Source of the DNA: Nemertoderma westbladi
Taxonomy: Eukaryota > Xenacoelomorpha > Nemertodermatida > Nemertodermatidae
DNA length: 54,408 nt
NCBI GenBank assembly: GCA_032718475.1
Contig: JAUCBJ010005820.1
Location: 1-54,408, forward strand
Direction: 5' to 3'
Part shown: in pieces, positions 22,745 through 33,802 of the stretch
Layout of the letters: the number at the start of each line of letters is the position of its first letter
How positions within the stretch are numbered: position 1 is the first letter of the stretch
The notes under the pieces: model-generated
Databases searched by the model: none
What the model saw: only the letters and a program-made list of their open reading frames with translations
Told to the model about the DNA's origin: nothing
Translations under genes and position numbers: made by a program

Positions 22745-23965
22745 AGTGTGAACTGCGGGTAAGTCGCAAGTGGCCGGCTGGTCGTCTTACATACTGTATA
22801 TCATCATAGGCCTAGAATAGACTATATGGCTGTATGGAGGGTCGCTAATAGTCACAAAACTTTATATGTAGACTATAGGTGGAGCCGACATTGGCGACCA
22901 ATCGTCTCTTCCGACCACCTCTTGGGCCGTGCATAAACTGATAAAGGCGACTATTCGACCCAGTGAACTGAGGGTAAGTCGCAAGTGGTCGGCAGTTCGG
23001 CTTACATATATCATCATAGGTCTACAATAGACGAATATTCGACCCATTGAACTGAGGGTAAGTCGCAAGTGGTCGACAGTTCGGCTTACATATATCAACA
23101 TAGGTCTACAACAGACTATGTATGGAGGGTCGCTAAAAGCAGCAAAACTTTATATAGAAACTATAGGTGGAGCCGACTTTGCCGACCAATTCGACTCTTC
23201 CGACCACCTCTTGGGCCGTGTATAAAGGCGACTATTCATCCAGTAAACTGAGGGTAAAGTCGCAAAGTGGTCGGCACTTCGGATTACAAATATCATCATA
23301 GGTCTACATTATGCGACTATTCGACCCAGTGAATTGAGAGTTAGTGTCGGTAGTTCGGCTTACATTTATCATCATAGGTCTACAATAGACTATATGGACG
23401 GTCGCTAAAAGCCGCAAAACTTTATATAGAAACTATAGGTGGAGCCGACTTTGCCGACCAATTCGACTCTTCCGACCACCTCTTGGGCCGTGTATAAAGG
23501 CGACTATTCATCCAGTAAACTGAGGGTAAAGTCGCAAAGTGGTCGGCACTTCGGATTACAAATATCATCATAGGTCTACATTATGCGACTATTCGACCCA
23601 GTGGACTGAGAGTAAAACGCAACTGGTCGGCTAATCGGCTTAGATAAATCATATACACAGCTTATACACAGCTTATCATATACAGGCACAGGGGTGGTCG
23701 GAAGAGTCGAATTGGTCGGCTCCATCTATAGTCTACATATAAAGTTTTGCGACTTTTAGCGACCCTCCATATAGTCTATTGTAGACCTATGATGATATAT
23801 ATGTTAGCCGACCACTTGCGACTTACTCTCAGTGCACTGGGTCGAATAGTCGCCTTTATACACGACCCAAGAGTGGTTGGAACTTGGCCTAATCTAAATA
23901 CTTCATATGTAAACTAGCCGACTTCTAGCGATCCTCCATAAGTCACCTGTGGTCGGCTGGTCGGC
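22745..23965. repeat. Tandem and inverted units around GTCGCAAGTGGTCGG
   Basis: Units containing AACTGAGGGTAAGTCGCAAG, TATATCATCATAGGTCTAC and CTTCCGACCACCTCTTGGG repeat in direct order from 22745 to about 23640. They then appear inverted from about 23690 to 23960 (for example CTACATATAAAGTTTTGCGA). The unit length is irregular, roughly 230-290 bp with deletions. The whole can fold back on itself. Confidence 0.65.
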
Positions 23966-24829
23966 TTACATATATAATAGTTAACACATACACAATAATT
24001 CAAATATACATTAAATATATTATAATTAATAGTAAATAGTAATATAAACTGGCCAACTAATATATTTAGTACTTAACCAATCAAATGCTGTACGATAATG
24101 AGGGACAGTAATTAGGGTAGACGCATTGTTATTGGATTCATATAGCCGACCATTGCGTCGATTTTCCCCTAGAGAGGATAAAAATTTTCTTGCGTCGAAA
24201 GTCCCCCCCCCCCCCCCCCCCTATCTGAAAAGTTTATTAATTATTTATTACATATTACATAATACATAGTACTGTAGTATAAAACGCCACAACTCACAAC
24301 ATTATATTGTAAAGTTATATTATTTAAAAAGTACGAAATTAACTAAACATTATAATTAATACATGCAACAAGTATGGGCCACAATTCCAACTAAACCTAT
24401 GGGAACAATTGCGATTTTACTTTCTCGTTCGCATCATCCCGCTTCATTGCCATCGAGCAACGACAACAAGTTCTGAAGTTGGGGGTGTTTCCGGACCGAG
24501 ACTGTCTTATCCACCACAGAAAGACGGCTGCAGATCACGTCCGCCAAATCTCTGCTAATCGTAAATCGTTCAGGCACTTAAACTGGCATTCTCCCTTTCC
24601 TCCCCCAGTGCTGCCGGTACAATTTAAAATCCATTTAAAATATTATTTGACTAATTTGTTGATTGCCTACTTGTAGTGCAAGTGCAGTAGGTACCGGTAG
24701 TGCTGTAGCAGTGTAGGGCGGTTGTCTGGTACTGGCAGAAGAGTGGAGGGCAGTACTGACAGTGGTCAAATTAAGTTAAGTATTTTTCAAGAAAATACAG
24801 TTTTTTTCACATGCTGTGCGAAGAGCACC
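23966..24829. other. No gene seen
   Basis: AT-rich DNA with a poly(C) run at about 24204-24221. The small frame at 24479-24676 starts with TTG and has no recognisable features. Confidence 0.5.
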
Positions 24830-25160
24830 ATTGTCTGCAGTCGTAAAATTTACACCGCATTAAATACACGACCTGGGGTGTCTGGGGACGTCTATTTACA
24901 CCAAAAACACACAAAAACACACAAAAACTCACAAAAACACACAAAAACACACAAAAACACACAAAAACTCACAAAAACACACAAAAACACACAAAAACAT
25001 ACAAAAACAGACAAAAACATACGGCACATATTATATGAAATGCCTGCAAAGGTAATTATCATTGCGGTTTGGGTTGTTATCTGTTTGTCTGTATGGATGT
25101 AATTAATTGTAATCCAAAACGCAATAGTTATTGCTGAAATACCTATAGGCATAGTCCAGT
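24830..25160. repeat. Repeat family with (ACAAAAACAC)n core, forward copy
   Basis: About twelve ACAAAAACAC decamers at 24898-25022 are followed by CATACGGCA, TGCCTGCAAAGGTAATTATC and a segment ending CATAGTCCAGTAG. The same sequence lies inverted at 31560-31860. Confidence 0.7.
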
Positions 25161-25541
25161 AGTCTACACTCTACAGGTACCTTCAGTATAAATTAGATCA
25201 TTGATGCACTCGATCCTCTGTGGAATTCCCATTATGAACATCACATATATTTCTTTGCCTGGACGGGATGCATCGCGCTTATTCAATCTAAACATTACTA
25301 TATGATTGTGATCAGGCAGGCAGGTTATGGTTGATATCAGTTAATGATGCCTTTGATAAATTGCGCAAAGGTCGATTATTTACTGTAATACAGTAGATAG
25401 TATGGTTGCGTTTCCGCCAACATCTCTTTCCAAGCTTGGTGAGAATAACTCTTCCGGGAAGAAAAATATACTCGATTTATGACTACCATCATCTGATCAT
25501 ATGTTGACGTCACATTAAATTCTACCTGCGAATCTGAAACT
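25157..25541. repeat. Left arm of an inverted repeat pair
   Basis: TCTACACTCTACAGGTACCT through GTTGACGTCACATTAAAT is present inverted at 27394-27990. The right arm carries about 220 bp more between the two matching blocks (27540-27822), so the left arm has a deletion or the right arm an insertion. Confidence 0.75.
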
Positions 25542-26185
25542 ACAGTATTAGCTCGATTCATTCATACTTCGTCATTTTGTCATTATACACCCTGTGTCTG
25601 TATTTCATACTATGTATGCTTAACAAAGGCATACCGAGGGTGGGGGGGGGGGGATTAGAAAATAATTAAATAATTAAAAAAAAATTAATTATTTTATTGG
25701 GCCTATTGATGGAATAAAACACTTACAAAACCATTTTATTATTAAATCACCCAGGGCTTGCCACTTGCAACAACAATGCTATTATTTACTATATTTACAA
25801 TTACAAGATCGTTTAAGTAGTTTGAATTTATTAAGTATACAGTAGAGAAACGGGAAATTTGATGTGATTTATTGGGACAATGTAATAAATATATTTGCAG
25901 AAGAATCATACTGTAGTAGGCCTATAAACAACATTTTTTAAAAATGTAATAATATTTTAAAATCGGTAATAAAATCGGAATTGTAGTGGAATTGAATGGC
26001 CATGATAAAACTAATTTATTTATTACATGGGAAAGCAAGACCAGTTATAAACTTCACGGCTTATATGTTCTTAAGTTTTTTTTCCCCTATGTAATATAGG
26101 CCTACGTAATTTTATTCTTAATTTGGTACTTTATTGTGGCTTAATTCTTTAATAAAAGATAGAGTGATATATTGTTACAAAATAA
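25542..26185. other. No gene seen
   Basis: AT-rich loop DNA between inverted arms, with a poly(G) run near 25642. Confidence 0.5.
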
Positions 26186-27393
26186 ATGTTTTGTTTTGTT
26201 TTAAAACAAAAACAAAGTTTTTGTTTGTTTGTTTTTGTTGTTTTTGTGTGTCATTGTTTTGTTTTTGTGTGTTTTTGTTGTTTTTGTGTGTCTTTGTTTT
26301 GTTTTTGTGTGTTTTTGTTTGTTTTTGTGTGTTTTTGTTTGTTTTTGTATGTTTTGTTTGTTTTTGTGTGTTTTTGTTTGTTTTTGTGTGTTTTTGTTTG
26401 TTTTTGTGTGTTTTTGTTTGTTTTTGTGTGTTTTTGTTTGTTTTGTGTGTTTTTGTGTGAATTGTATGTTTTTGTGTGAATTGTATGTTTTTGTGTGTTT
26501 CTGTGTGTTTTTGTGTGTTTTTGTTTCTTTTTGTGTGTTCTGTTTCTTTATGTTTCTTTTGTTTGTTTTTGTGTGTTTTCTTTGCTTTTGTTTGTTTGTG
26601 TGTGTTTTTGTTTATTTGTGTTTGTTTTTGTGTTTTTGTTTGTTTTTGTTTGTTTTGTTTGCTTTTGTTTGTTTTTGTGTGTTTTTGTTTGTTTTGTGTG
26701 TTTTTGTGTGAATTGTATGTTTTTGTGTGAATTGTATGTTTTTGTGTGTTTTTGTGTGAATTGTATGTTTTTGTGTGATTTGTATGTTTTTGTGTGTTTC
26801 TGTTTGTTTTTGTGTGTTTTTGTTTGTTTTTGTTTGTTTTTGTGTGTTTTTGTTTCTTTAAGTGTCTTTTGTTTGTTTTTGTTTGTTTTTGTTTGTTTTT
26901 GTTTGTTTTTGTGTGTTTGTTTGCTTTTGTTTGTTTGTGTGTGTTTTTGTTTGTTTTTGTATATTTGTGTTTGTTTTTGGGTTTTTGTTTGTTTTGTTTG
27001 CTTTTGTTTGTATTTCTGTGTGTTTTTGTTTATTTGTTTTTGTGTGTTTTTGTTTGTTTTTGTGTGTTTTTGTTTGTTTTGTGTGTTTCTGTTTGTTTTT
27101 GTGTGTTTTGTTTGTTTTTGTTTGATTTTGTGTGTTTATGTTTGTTTTTATGTGTTTTTGTTTGTTTTTGTGTGTTTTTGTTTGTTTTAGTGTGTTTTTG
27201 TTTGTTTTGTGTGTTTTTGTGTGAATTGTATATTTTTGTGTGTTTTTGTGTGGATTGTATGTTTTTTTTTTTTTCTGTTTGTTTTTGTGTGTTTTTGTTT
27301 GTTTTTGTGTGTTTTGTTTCTTTATGTGTCTTTTGTTTGTTTTTGTGTGTTTTGTTTGCTTTTGTTTGTGTGTGTTTTTGTTTATTTGTGTTT
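26186..27393. repeat. 10-bp array TTTTTGTGTG/TTTTTGTTTG
   Basis: About 120 decamers, with interspersed GTGTGAATTGTATG variants (around 26455-26475, 26706-26780 and 27220). It is the complement of the (ACAAAAACAC)n core at 24.9 kb and merges directly into the inverted arm at 27394. The repetitive Phe/Cys/Val frames are artefacts. Confidence 0.92.
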
Positions 27394-27990
27394 ATTTAAT
27401 GTGACGTCAACATATGATCAGATGATGGTAGTCATAAATCGAGTATATTTTTCTTCCCGGAAGAGTTATTCTCACCAAGCTTGGAAAGAGATGTTGGCGG
27501 AAACGCAACCACACTATCTACTGTATTACAGTACTTAAGGGGGGGTAGCGCATTTTCAGACCAAAAAGTCGAATTTTTGAAACATATCCTATCTGATGGA
27601 GAATTTCATGCTGAATCCAAATATGGAAACCGTTTTCCCATATCTTGCTTAGTTTTCGAGATATCTGGGATAGAAGATACTGGCTCCGATGTATCGCGAT
27701 ATCGGTAAAGGCGATGAAGTTTGGGGTTTGCATTCAATTTCTGAATATTTCTGTGCTCAGTGGTGCTAATTGGATGTCTCCACGAGAAAGAGCACAAAAT
27801 TTTAATTGAGAAGATATTTTTTTATGATTATTTGATCACAATCATATAGTAATGTTTAGATTGAATAAGCGCGATGCATCCGTCCAGGCGAAATATATGT
27901 GATGTTCATAATGGGGATTCCACGGAGGATCGAGTGCATCAATGATCTAATTTATACTGAAGGTACCTGTAGAGTGTAGACTACTGGACG
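27394..27990. repeat. Right arm of the inverted repeat pair
   Basis: ATTTAATGTGACGTCAACAT through GGTACCTGTAGAGTGTAGAC mirrors 25157-25541. Short frames inside are repeat sequence. Confidence 0.75.
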
Positions 27991-28985
27991 GTCAGCCTAA
28001 ACACCCAACTACACCCAACTTTCACCCAACTACACCCAACTTTCAGCCAACTACACCCACACAGTTCCACCCCACTACACCCAACTTCCACTTCCACTCT
28101 GCATCCAACTTACACAAAACTATACCTACTGTATGGCACCAAACTTCCACAAATTACAATATGTACAGTAACAAACTCTTTGAGGAATTGCTGAGATATG
28201 AGCTTTTAAATGTTTCATGTACTGTATGTTGCCCCCACTGCTGAGCAATTATGAAAATAACAAACTAACGTTTTATATTTATTGCAGGTTGGTTCTAGAA
28301 TAATTGATGAATTTAGCAATAAATATACAAAGGAGAGACGCAGAGACTATTGACGAACGATCCAAGCTACAGTATAAAACTAAACTGGCGCTATGGGATT
28401 GTGGTGAAAATGAAAACGGTATTGATACACAGGAGGGTCACCGTCACAGCCTTAACGACGAAATCGCATTGGAAACTTGTTATGGGAATAGCAATGCAGA
28501 TAATTCGTACAAAGTTAATGGACATAAGTTCTATATTATACAGTATGTTTAATGCAATTATAATAATGTAATTAATTATCCTTTATGTATCATAGAATAC
28601 AAGAAAAAGAACTGTAACATTATTTTCAGCAGCTTTATTTTAATCTTGGGCCCATGTAAACACTTTCTGCCGTTATATATTTAACTTTGCAGTTGCCCCC
28701 ATGTGAAGAATCCCAGGTTTTCATTAAAATCACAGGTTACAAAAGGGCTGAATCTAACCAAAACAATAAACGAAATTTAGCCGTATCAAAACGAAACGTA
28801 TCAAAAAGATAAATTAAAAAAAATAAAAAATCTTCATACATAAAATTCCAATAAAATGTCGACCGAAAAGTGAAATCCTGGTATTATTCACATGGGCGAA
28901 CTTTATGGCCTTCATATTAATTAATTTTTAACGAAACAACAGCAATAATTTTAGAACATTTTACATTTTTGATAAACTAAAAGGG
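27990..28985. repeat. Left arm of a second inverted pair
   Basis: The segment begins with CCCAACTACACCCAACTTTC minisatellite units. It continues through TTGCAGGTTGGTTCTAG and ATCATAGAATACAAGAAAA to AATTTTTAACGAAACAACAG. Its complement runs through 31050-31575 in matching order, with gaps. Two small overlapping frames near 28304-28571 are part of this repeat, not supported genes. Confidence 0.65.
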
Positions 28986-29334
28986 GATCTGGTAAGATCT
29001 GTACAGGTCAAGGGAATTTCTGCAAGGAACTTATTATGATCTTCACATACAGGCGATGCCAGAATGGACAAGATCTCTACAGTATGAGAATCGATAAGAT
29101 CGTTATAAATTACAGATCTTACAGTAGTAGAAATAATAATTCATCACACTAGGGTAGAGAATTGCAGACGTTGATCAACGTAATCATATAGACGCGGCTT
29201 GTGGTCTCTAGTACATACTGTACAGTATATGTACAGTAGGATATGACAATATTCAGCTTATTTTATTACAAACAACGAAATGGGAGAAGTGTATTTAATC
29301 TTTCAGACATTCCACCAATTCGAAAATCCTCATG
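28986..29334. other. No gene seen
   Basis: AT-rich loop DNA between inverted arms. No coding or RNA feature is visible. Confidence 0.5.
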
Positions 29335-29361
29335 TGATCAACATTGAGGTTTCCAAACTAA

Positions 29362-29849
29362 TGTGTGCATTGTACTTGACACAATGAACCCGGCGTAGCA
29401 TTCTTGTGAATGTGCCATCCAGAGATTTGGTGTCCTCAGCAGTTAGAGCCCAGCATGGACTCCCGTAGAGGAGTACTGGAACTACTGCTGCTCTAAATAA
29501 TCGGACCTTGAGTTTCCGATTAATTCTCGGTGACTTCCAAATCCTGGAAAGCCTATTCAAGGCTGCCCATGCCTTTCCCTTACGTATTCGAAGGTCCTCA
29601 CCTGACTTCCGGATCCATGATCCCAGGTAACAGAAGTTGTCCACATGCTCAAGCATACCATCCTTTGAGCTTATGCTCATCCGATCAGAGACTTGCTGAG
29701 GACTTTCAAAGTTAACTGTCAAAATTGTGGTCTTTCTGGAGGTAATAAAAAGACCAACACTAGAAGCAGCATGTTCTAATGAGCTGAGGAGCCGTTGGGC
29801 TCCCTCTAATGATTCTGAGAGTACTCCTAAGTCATCAGCAAAGTCTATC
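29362..29849 (-). pseudogene. LINE reverse-transcriptase fragment between 27-bp direct repeats
   Basis: On the minus strand it encodes the RT thumb region of an RTE-like LINE (DFADDLGVLSES, TVNFESPQQVSDRM, KVRLFRAAVVPVLLYGSPCWALTAED, then FTRMLRRVHC). It is nearly identical to the copies at 43.4-46.7 kb. Both ends stop inside the coding region of the longer copies. TGATCAACATTGAGGTTTCC plus seven further bases flank it at 29335-29361 and 29850-29876 with one mismatch. The catalytic centre and the 3' end are missing, so it is dead. Confidence 0.85.
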
Positions 29850-29876
29850 TGATCAACATTGAGGTTTCCAAGCTAA

Positions 29877-30119
29877 ATTCTCACATGTGAATGAATAATA
29901 TGTCACACACTTTAGGTATGTTGCTACATAGTCCGATCCCAAGTGGGGTTTCTCATCGGGCTTTAATGTGGATCAGTTGGCGAAAATCTTCAAAAGTTAC
30001 TTACGAATGAATTTTTCGTTACAGACAGACAAGCGGACAGAACGACCGACTGGAGATGAAATTTTGCCCTATTTTTACTAATTGCAATTGTGCGCTAAGG
30101 CTTGCCCTGACTGCGTGAC
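29877..30119. other. No gene seen
   Basis: Short AT-rich spacer with no recognisable feature. Confidence 0.5.
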
Positions 30120-30375
30120 TCGTCCCACAGAACACCAAACTCTCCAACCAACTACACTCAACTTTGACTCACTTTCACCCAACTACACTCCACTTCCACC
30201 CAACTCTCACCCAACTACACCCAACTTTCACCCAACTACCCCCAACAACACCCAACTTTCACCCAACTACACCCAATTCTCCACCCAACTACACCCAACT
30301 ATCACCCAACTACAGTACACTCAACATTGTCTCACTTCCACCCAACTACACTTACCTTTCACCACTTTCTCGCAG
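30120..30375. repeat. CCCAACTACAC/CCCAACTTTCA minisatellite
   Basis: About 20 units of 11-12 bp. The same motif forms the array at 27995-28080 and, inverted, at 31480-31570, so it belongs to the surrounding repeat family. The Thr/Pro/Asn-rich frames are artefacts. Confidence 0.8.
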
Positions 30376-30664
30376 GTCAGGATTTTTGAAAATAAAAAAT
30401 TATAAAGCAAATTATAAAATTGTCAAAAACCATACAAATCCTAATCTACGTCGCTTTTTTGGATGTGAAGATGAGTAGGACATACAGTACAATATATCTA
30501 ATGTTTAGTTCTGAGGCATAACAGCGAGAACATGCGAGCCACGTAGTAAAGGCGAGCCTTAACGCACTATGATAATTAGTAAATACTGGAAAATTTATTT
30601 CGAGTTATTATCATATTCGAGTTAGTGAAATATTGAAACGAGGGACCGAAGTGAGATAAAAGTA

Positions 30665-30830
30665 CATTATACACTATAATATGTTGTTTTATTGTTAAAT
30701 TTCTTGATTACTTAACGCTCGTCTATGGACGAGCCGCAAATAATCCATCTATCTACTATATTTACGGCTTGTCCAAGGACAAGCGTTAAGTAATTCAGAA
30801 ATTTAACAATAAAATATTATAATTATCCTT
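30665..30830. mobile_element. Palindromic MITE-like hairpin, about 165 bp
   Basis: TTTTATTGTTAAATTTCTTG, ATTACTTAACGCTCGTC and GACGAGCC on the left are mirrored by GGCTTGTCC, GACAAGCGTTAAGTAATTC and AGAAATTTAACAATAAAA on the right, with a 30-bp loop. No target duplication beyond AT-rich sequence can be called. Confidence 0.65.
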
Positions 30831-31049
30831 TGTATCATATTACAAGAAAGATTGTAACATACAGTGTACAGTAGTCTTTATTTTCAACAGTTTTATTCTA
30901 AACTTCGTGGCCTTTATATTAATTTGATCTTATCTTTCGTTTATTATTTTGGTTCCATGAGAAATTTATTATTCGCCTATATTATACAGAAAGTACTTTA
31001 TTTGCTAACCATTAAGATTGGATCAGGGAGCCAAATGGAGTGTAAACTT

Positions 31050-31880
31050 GAGACATGTAAAATGTAATGAGAAATGTAAAAAGTTCTAAAATTATTTCTG
31101 TTGTTTCGTTAAAAATTAATTAATACAGTATAAAGGCCATAAAGTTTAAGATAAAGAAGCTGAAAATAATGTTACAGTTTATTTTCTTGTATTCTATGAT
31201 ACATACTGTAAAGGATAATTACATTATTATAATTGCTTAATTTATTGCTAAATTCATCAATTATTCTAGAATCAACCTGCAATAAAAATAAAATGTTAGT
31301 TAGTTATTTTCATAATTGCAGGGCAGTGATGGCAAAATACAGCACGAGTACATGCAACTTTTAAAAGTTCATATCTCAGCAATTCCTCAAAGAAGTTCAG
31401 AGTTTGTTACTGTACATATTGTAATTTGTGGAAGATAGGTGCCATACAGTATAGTTTGGTGTAAGTTGGATGCTGTTGTGTTGAAGTTGGGTGTAGTTGG
31501 TGAAAGTTGGGTGTAGTTGGGTGGTAGTTGGGTGAAAGTTGGGTGAAAGTTGGGTGTAGTTGGGTGATTAGGCTGACCCTACTGGACTATGCCTATGGGT
31601 ATTTCAGCAATAACTATTGCGTTTTGGATTACAATTAATTACATCCACACAGACAAACAGGCATACAAACAGACAACAACCCAAACCGCAATGATAATTA
31701 CCTTTGCAGGCATTTCATATATATGCCGTATGTTTTTGTCTGTTTTTGTGTGTTTTTGTATGTTTTTGTGTGTTTTTGTGTGTTTTTGTGAGTTTTTGTG
31801 TGTTTTTGTGTGTTTTTGTGAGTTTTTGTGTGTTTTTGGTGTAAATAGACGTCCCCGGGGTGTCTGTATGTAGATTTTAC
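31050..31880. repeat. Inverted arms pairing with 28 kb and 24.8 kb
   Basis: 31050-31575 is the complement of 27990-28985 with gaps. 31560-31860 is the complement of 24830-25160, including a (GTGTTTTTGT)n core of about ten units. The order shows that two families sit side by side here but are separated in the left part of the region. Confidence 0.65.
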
Positions 31881-32204
31881 GGCAAATTGAAGGAAAATTG
31901 AGGAAATGATGCACATTTGAAAACAGGCAAAAATTGACTTTTCGAGAAAAAAACAATGAACTCATGATTTCAATCGTGCTGCTCGAAGCGGAAAATCACC
32001 TAATTAAAAAAAAAATTTCTATGAAGTTACACATAGGTCAGAGAGTGTCTGTCTGTCTGTGTGAAATTTCAAATTTGAGACAAATCGGTACAAAAATGGC
32101 AGGAATGGCCAAAACTGGGAATAAGGTGTTTGTCACTGTATGACTGTGCCTCAAACTGTCAAATGTGATAGAACCCGTAGGACCCATCTTCAGACAGTCA
32201 GATC
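31881..32204. other. No gene seen
   Basis: AT-rich DNA containing the phrase GTGTCTGTCTGTCTGTGTG. No coding feature is seen. Confidence 0.5.
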
Positions 32205-32310
32205 TTTTGGTGGGGGTGACAGACCGACCGAACGTAATCAGGACCGAATGTAACATAATTTTTACGAATCGAACGTAACCTCAATTATGTTACATTTGAT
32301 CTATAGGCCT
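32205..32310. repeat. Inverted repeat, left copy (partner at 37215-37350)
   Basis: GGTGACAGACCG, CGTAATCAGGA, TTTTTACGAATCGAACGTAA and CCTCAATTATGTTACATT recur inverted at 37215-37350. It is either a pair of MITE copies or the outer ends of a composite region. Confidence 0.65.
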
Positions 32311-32718
32311 ACACGTCATTTACTTTTAATCAGAGGTTGTTTATTTTCATCAAAAACATCACCCCCCCCCCCCCCCCCCCCCCCCTTACAATATTCCTTC
32401 ACCTTTTAAGCTTTTATGGCAATTCCCTTGCACAACACACACTTCGAAGGAAAGCCGCTAAATGCCATTCACCTATAAAACATTTTGAATGCCACAGTGC
32501 GTAACCTAGCAGCCTAGGGCTCAACAGAAGCTTCGGCTTCGGTTCGGTTCGGGCCGAAGTTTGGCAATTTCGGTTCGGTTCGGCTTCTGCAATTGATACT
32601 GCAGAAGCCCGGAGTAAACTTTGCTAAATATTCCAAGTATTACATTGACTGGATTGAGCTAAGACCAGAAGACAGTAAGACTAATCAATCTGTCCATCGT
32701 TGTACTAATTAATTTTGG

Positions 32719-33300
32719 GGTGTGTAAACGTTAAGAGGTAAACGTTAAGCAGACAGTGGTGCAGTGCAGACAGTGGTGCAGACATTGGTGCAGACATTGG
32801 TGCAGACAGTGGTGCAGACACTGGTGCACACAGTGGTGCAGACAGTTGTGCAGACACCTGGTGCGGACATTTGTGTAGTGGTGTAGACACTGGTGCAGAC
32901 AGTGGTGCAGACACTGGTGCAGACAGTGGTGCAGACATTGGTGCAGACAGTGGTGCAGACAGTGGTGCAGAAAGTGGTGCAGACAGTGGTGCAGACACCT
33001 GGTGCAGACAGTGGTGCAGACACCTGGTGCGGAGTACGGACAGTGGTGCAGACAGTTGTGCAGACACCTGGTGCGGACAGTGGTGTAGACACTGGTGCAG
33101 ACAGTGGTGCAGACACTGGTGCAGACAGTGGTGCAGCGTGCAGACAGTAGTGCAGACACTGGTGCAGACACCTGGTACAGACAGTGGTGCAGACACTGTC
33201 TGCACCACTGTCTGCACGCTGCACCACTGTCTGCACCAGTGTCTGCACCACTGTGTCCGCACCAGGTGTCTGCACCACTGTCTGCTTCACGTTTACACCC
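32719..33300. mobile_element. Fold-back element made of 12-bp repeats, 10-bp duplication
   Basis: The element is flanked by TTAATTTTGG at 32709-32718 and 33301-33310. Its ends read GGTGTGTAAACGTTAAG and, inverted, GGGTGTAAACGTGAAG, each followed by CAGACAGTGGTGCAG. Tandem GTGCAGACAGTG units fill 32752-33192 and then switch to the opposite strand at about 33196 (CAGTGGTGCAGACA, one base, TGTCTGCACCACTG) to 33290. This structure, long inverted arms built from short tandem repeats, is that of fold-back transposons. The 9-10-bp duplication is closer to Mutator-like elements than to hAT. No protein is encoded. Confidence 0.8.
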
Positions 33301-33802
33301 TTAATTTTGGACTGAACTTCCATTTAAATGGCATTATTGTTTTAATTGTTTCCAGTTTACTTGGGTAGTTTCAAAATTAGCTTAATAATACAGTAGTTTA
33401 GGTTAGGCTAAATATTGCCATTTTACTTTGTACAGTAGTACCTATTTTTTAATTAACCATAACTTTGATACATAATACCAAATATACCTACTACCTCATA
33501 TAAATAGTATTACAAAGACTACCTGTACTTTTAGTGAGGTTTTCTAAATTTGATGTCACTACTGTACGGCTTACTACGGGTGAAAATGTGGTGCATACAG
33601 TAAGTGCATGCATACAGTAAGTATACAGTAGTTTAGGTTAGTAATGTACAGTAATGTAAATATTGCCATTTTATTTTGTAGTATTTATTTTTTTAATTAA
33701 TCATCGCTTTCTCGCTAAGTCCGCAGACCAAATAGGTACCAGTCTGCCACTGCCAGTCAGCCAGTATAGTGACGTAAATACGAATTTATGACCATAACTT
33801 GC

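Noticed and set aside
24722-25102. 126-codon frame with THKNTQKHTKT repeats
   Set aside because: Starts at a non-ATG codon and translates the ACAAAAACAC array.
26134-27538. Phe/Cys/Val-rich frames up to 231 codons
   Set aside because: Translation of the TTTTTGTGTG array.
32705-33368. Frames of 100-192 codons on both strands (CLHHCLHQ, SAPLSAP, VQTVVQT)
   Set aside because: They are 12-bp repeat translations inside the fold-back element.
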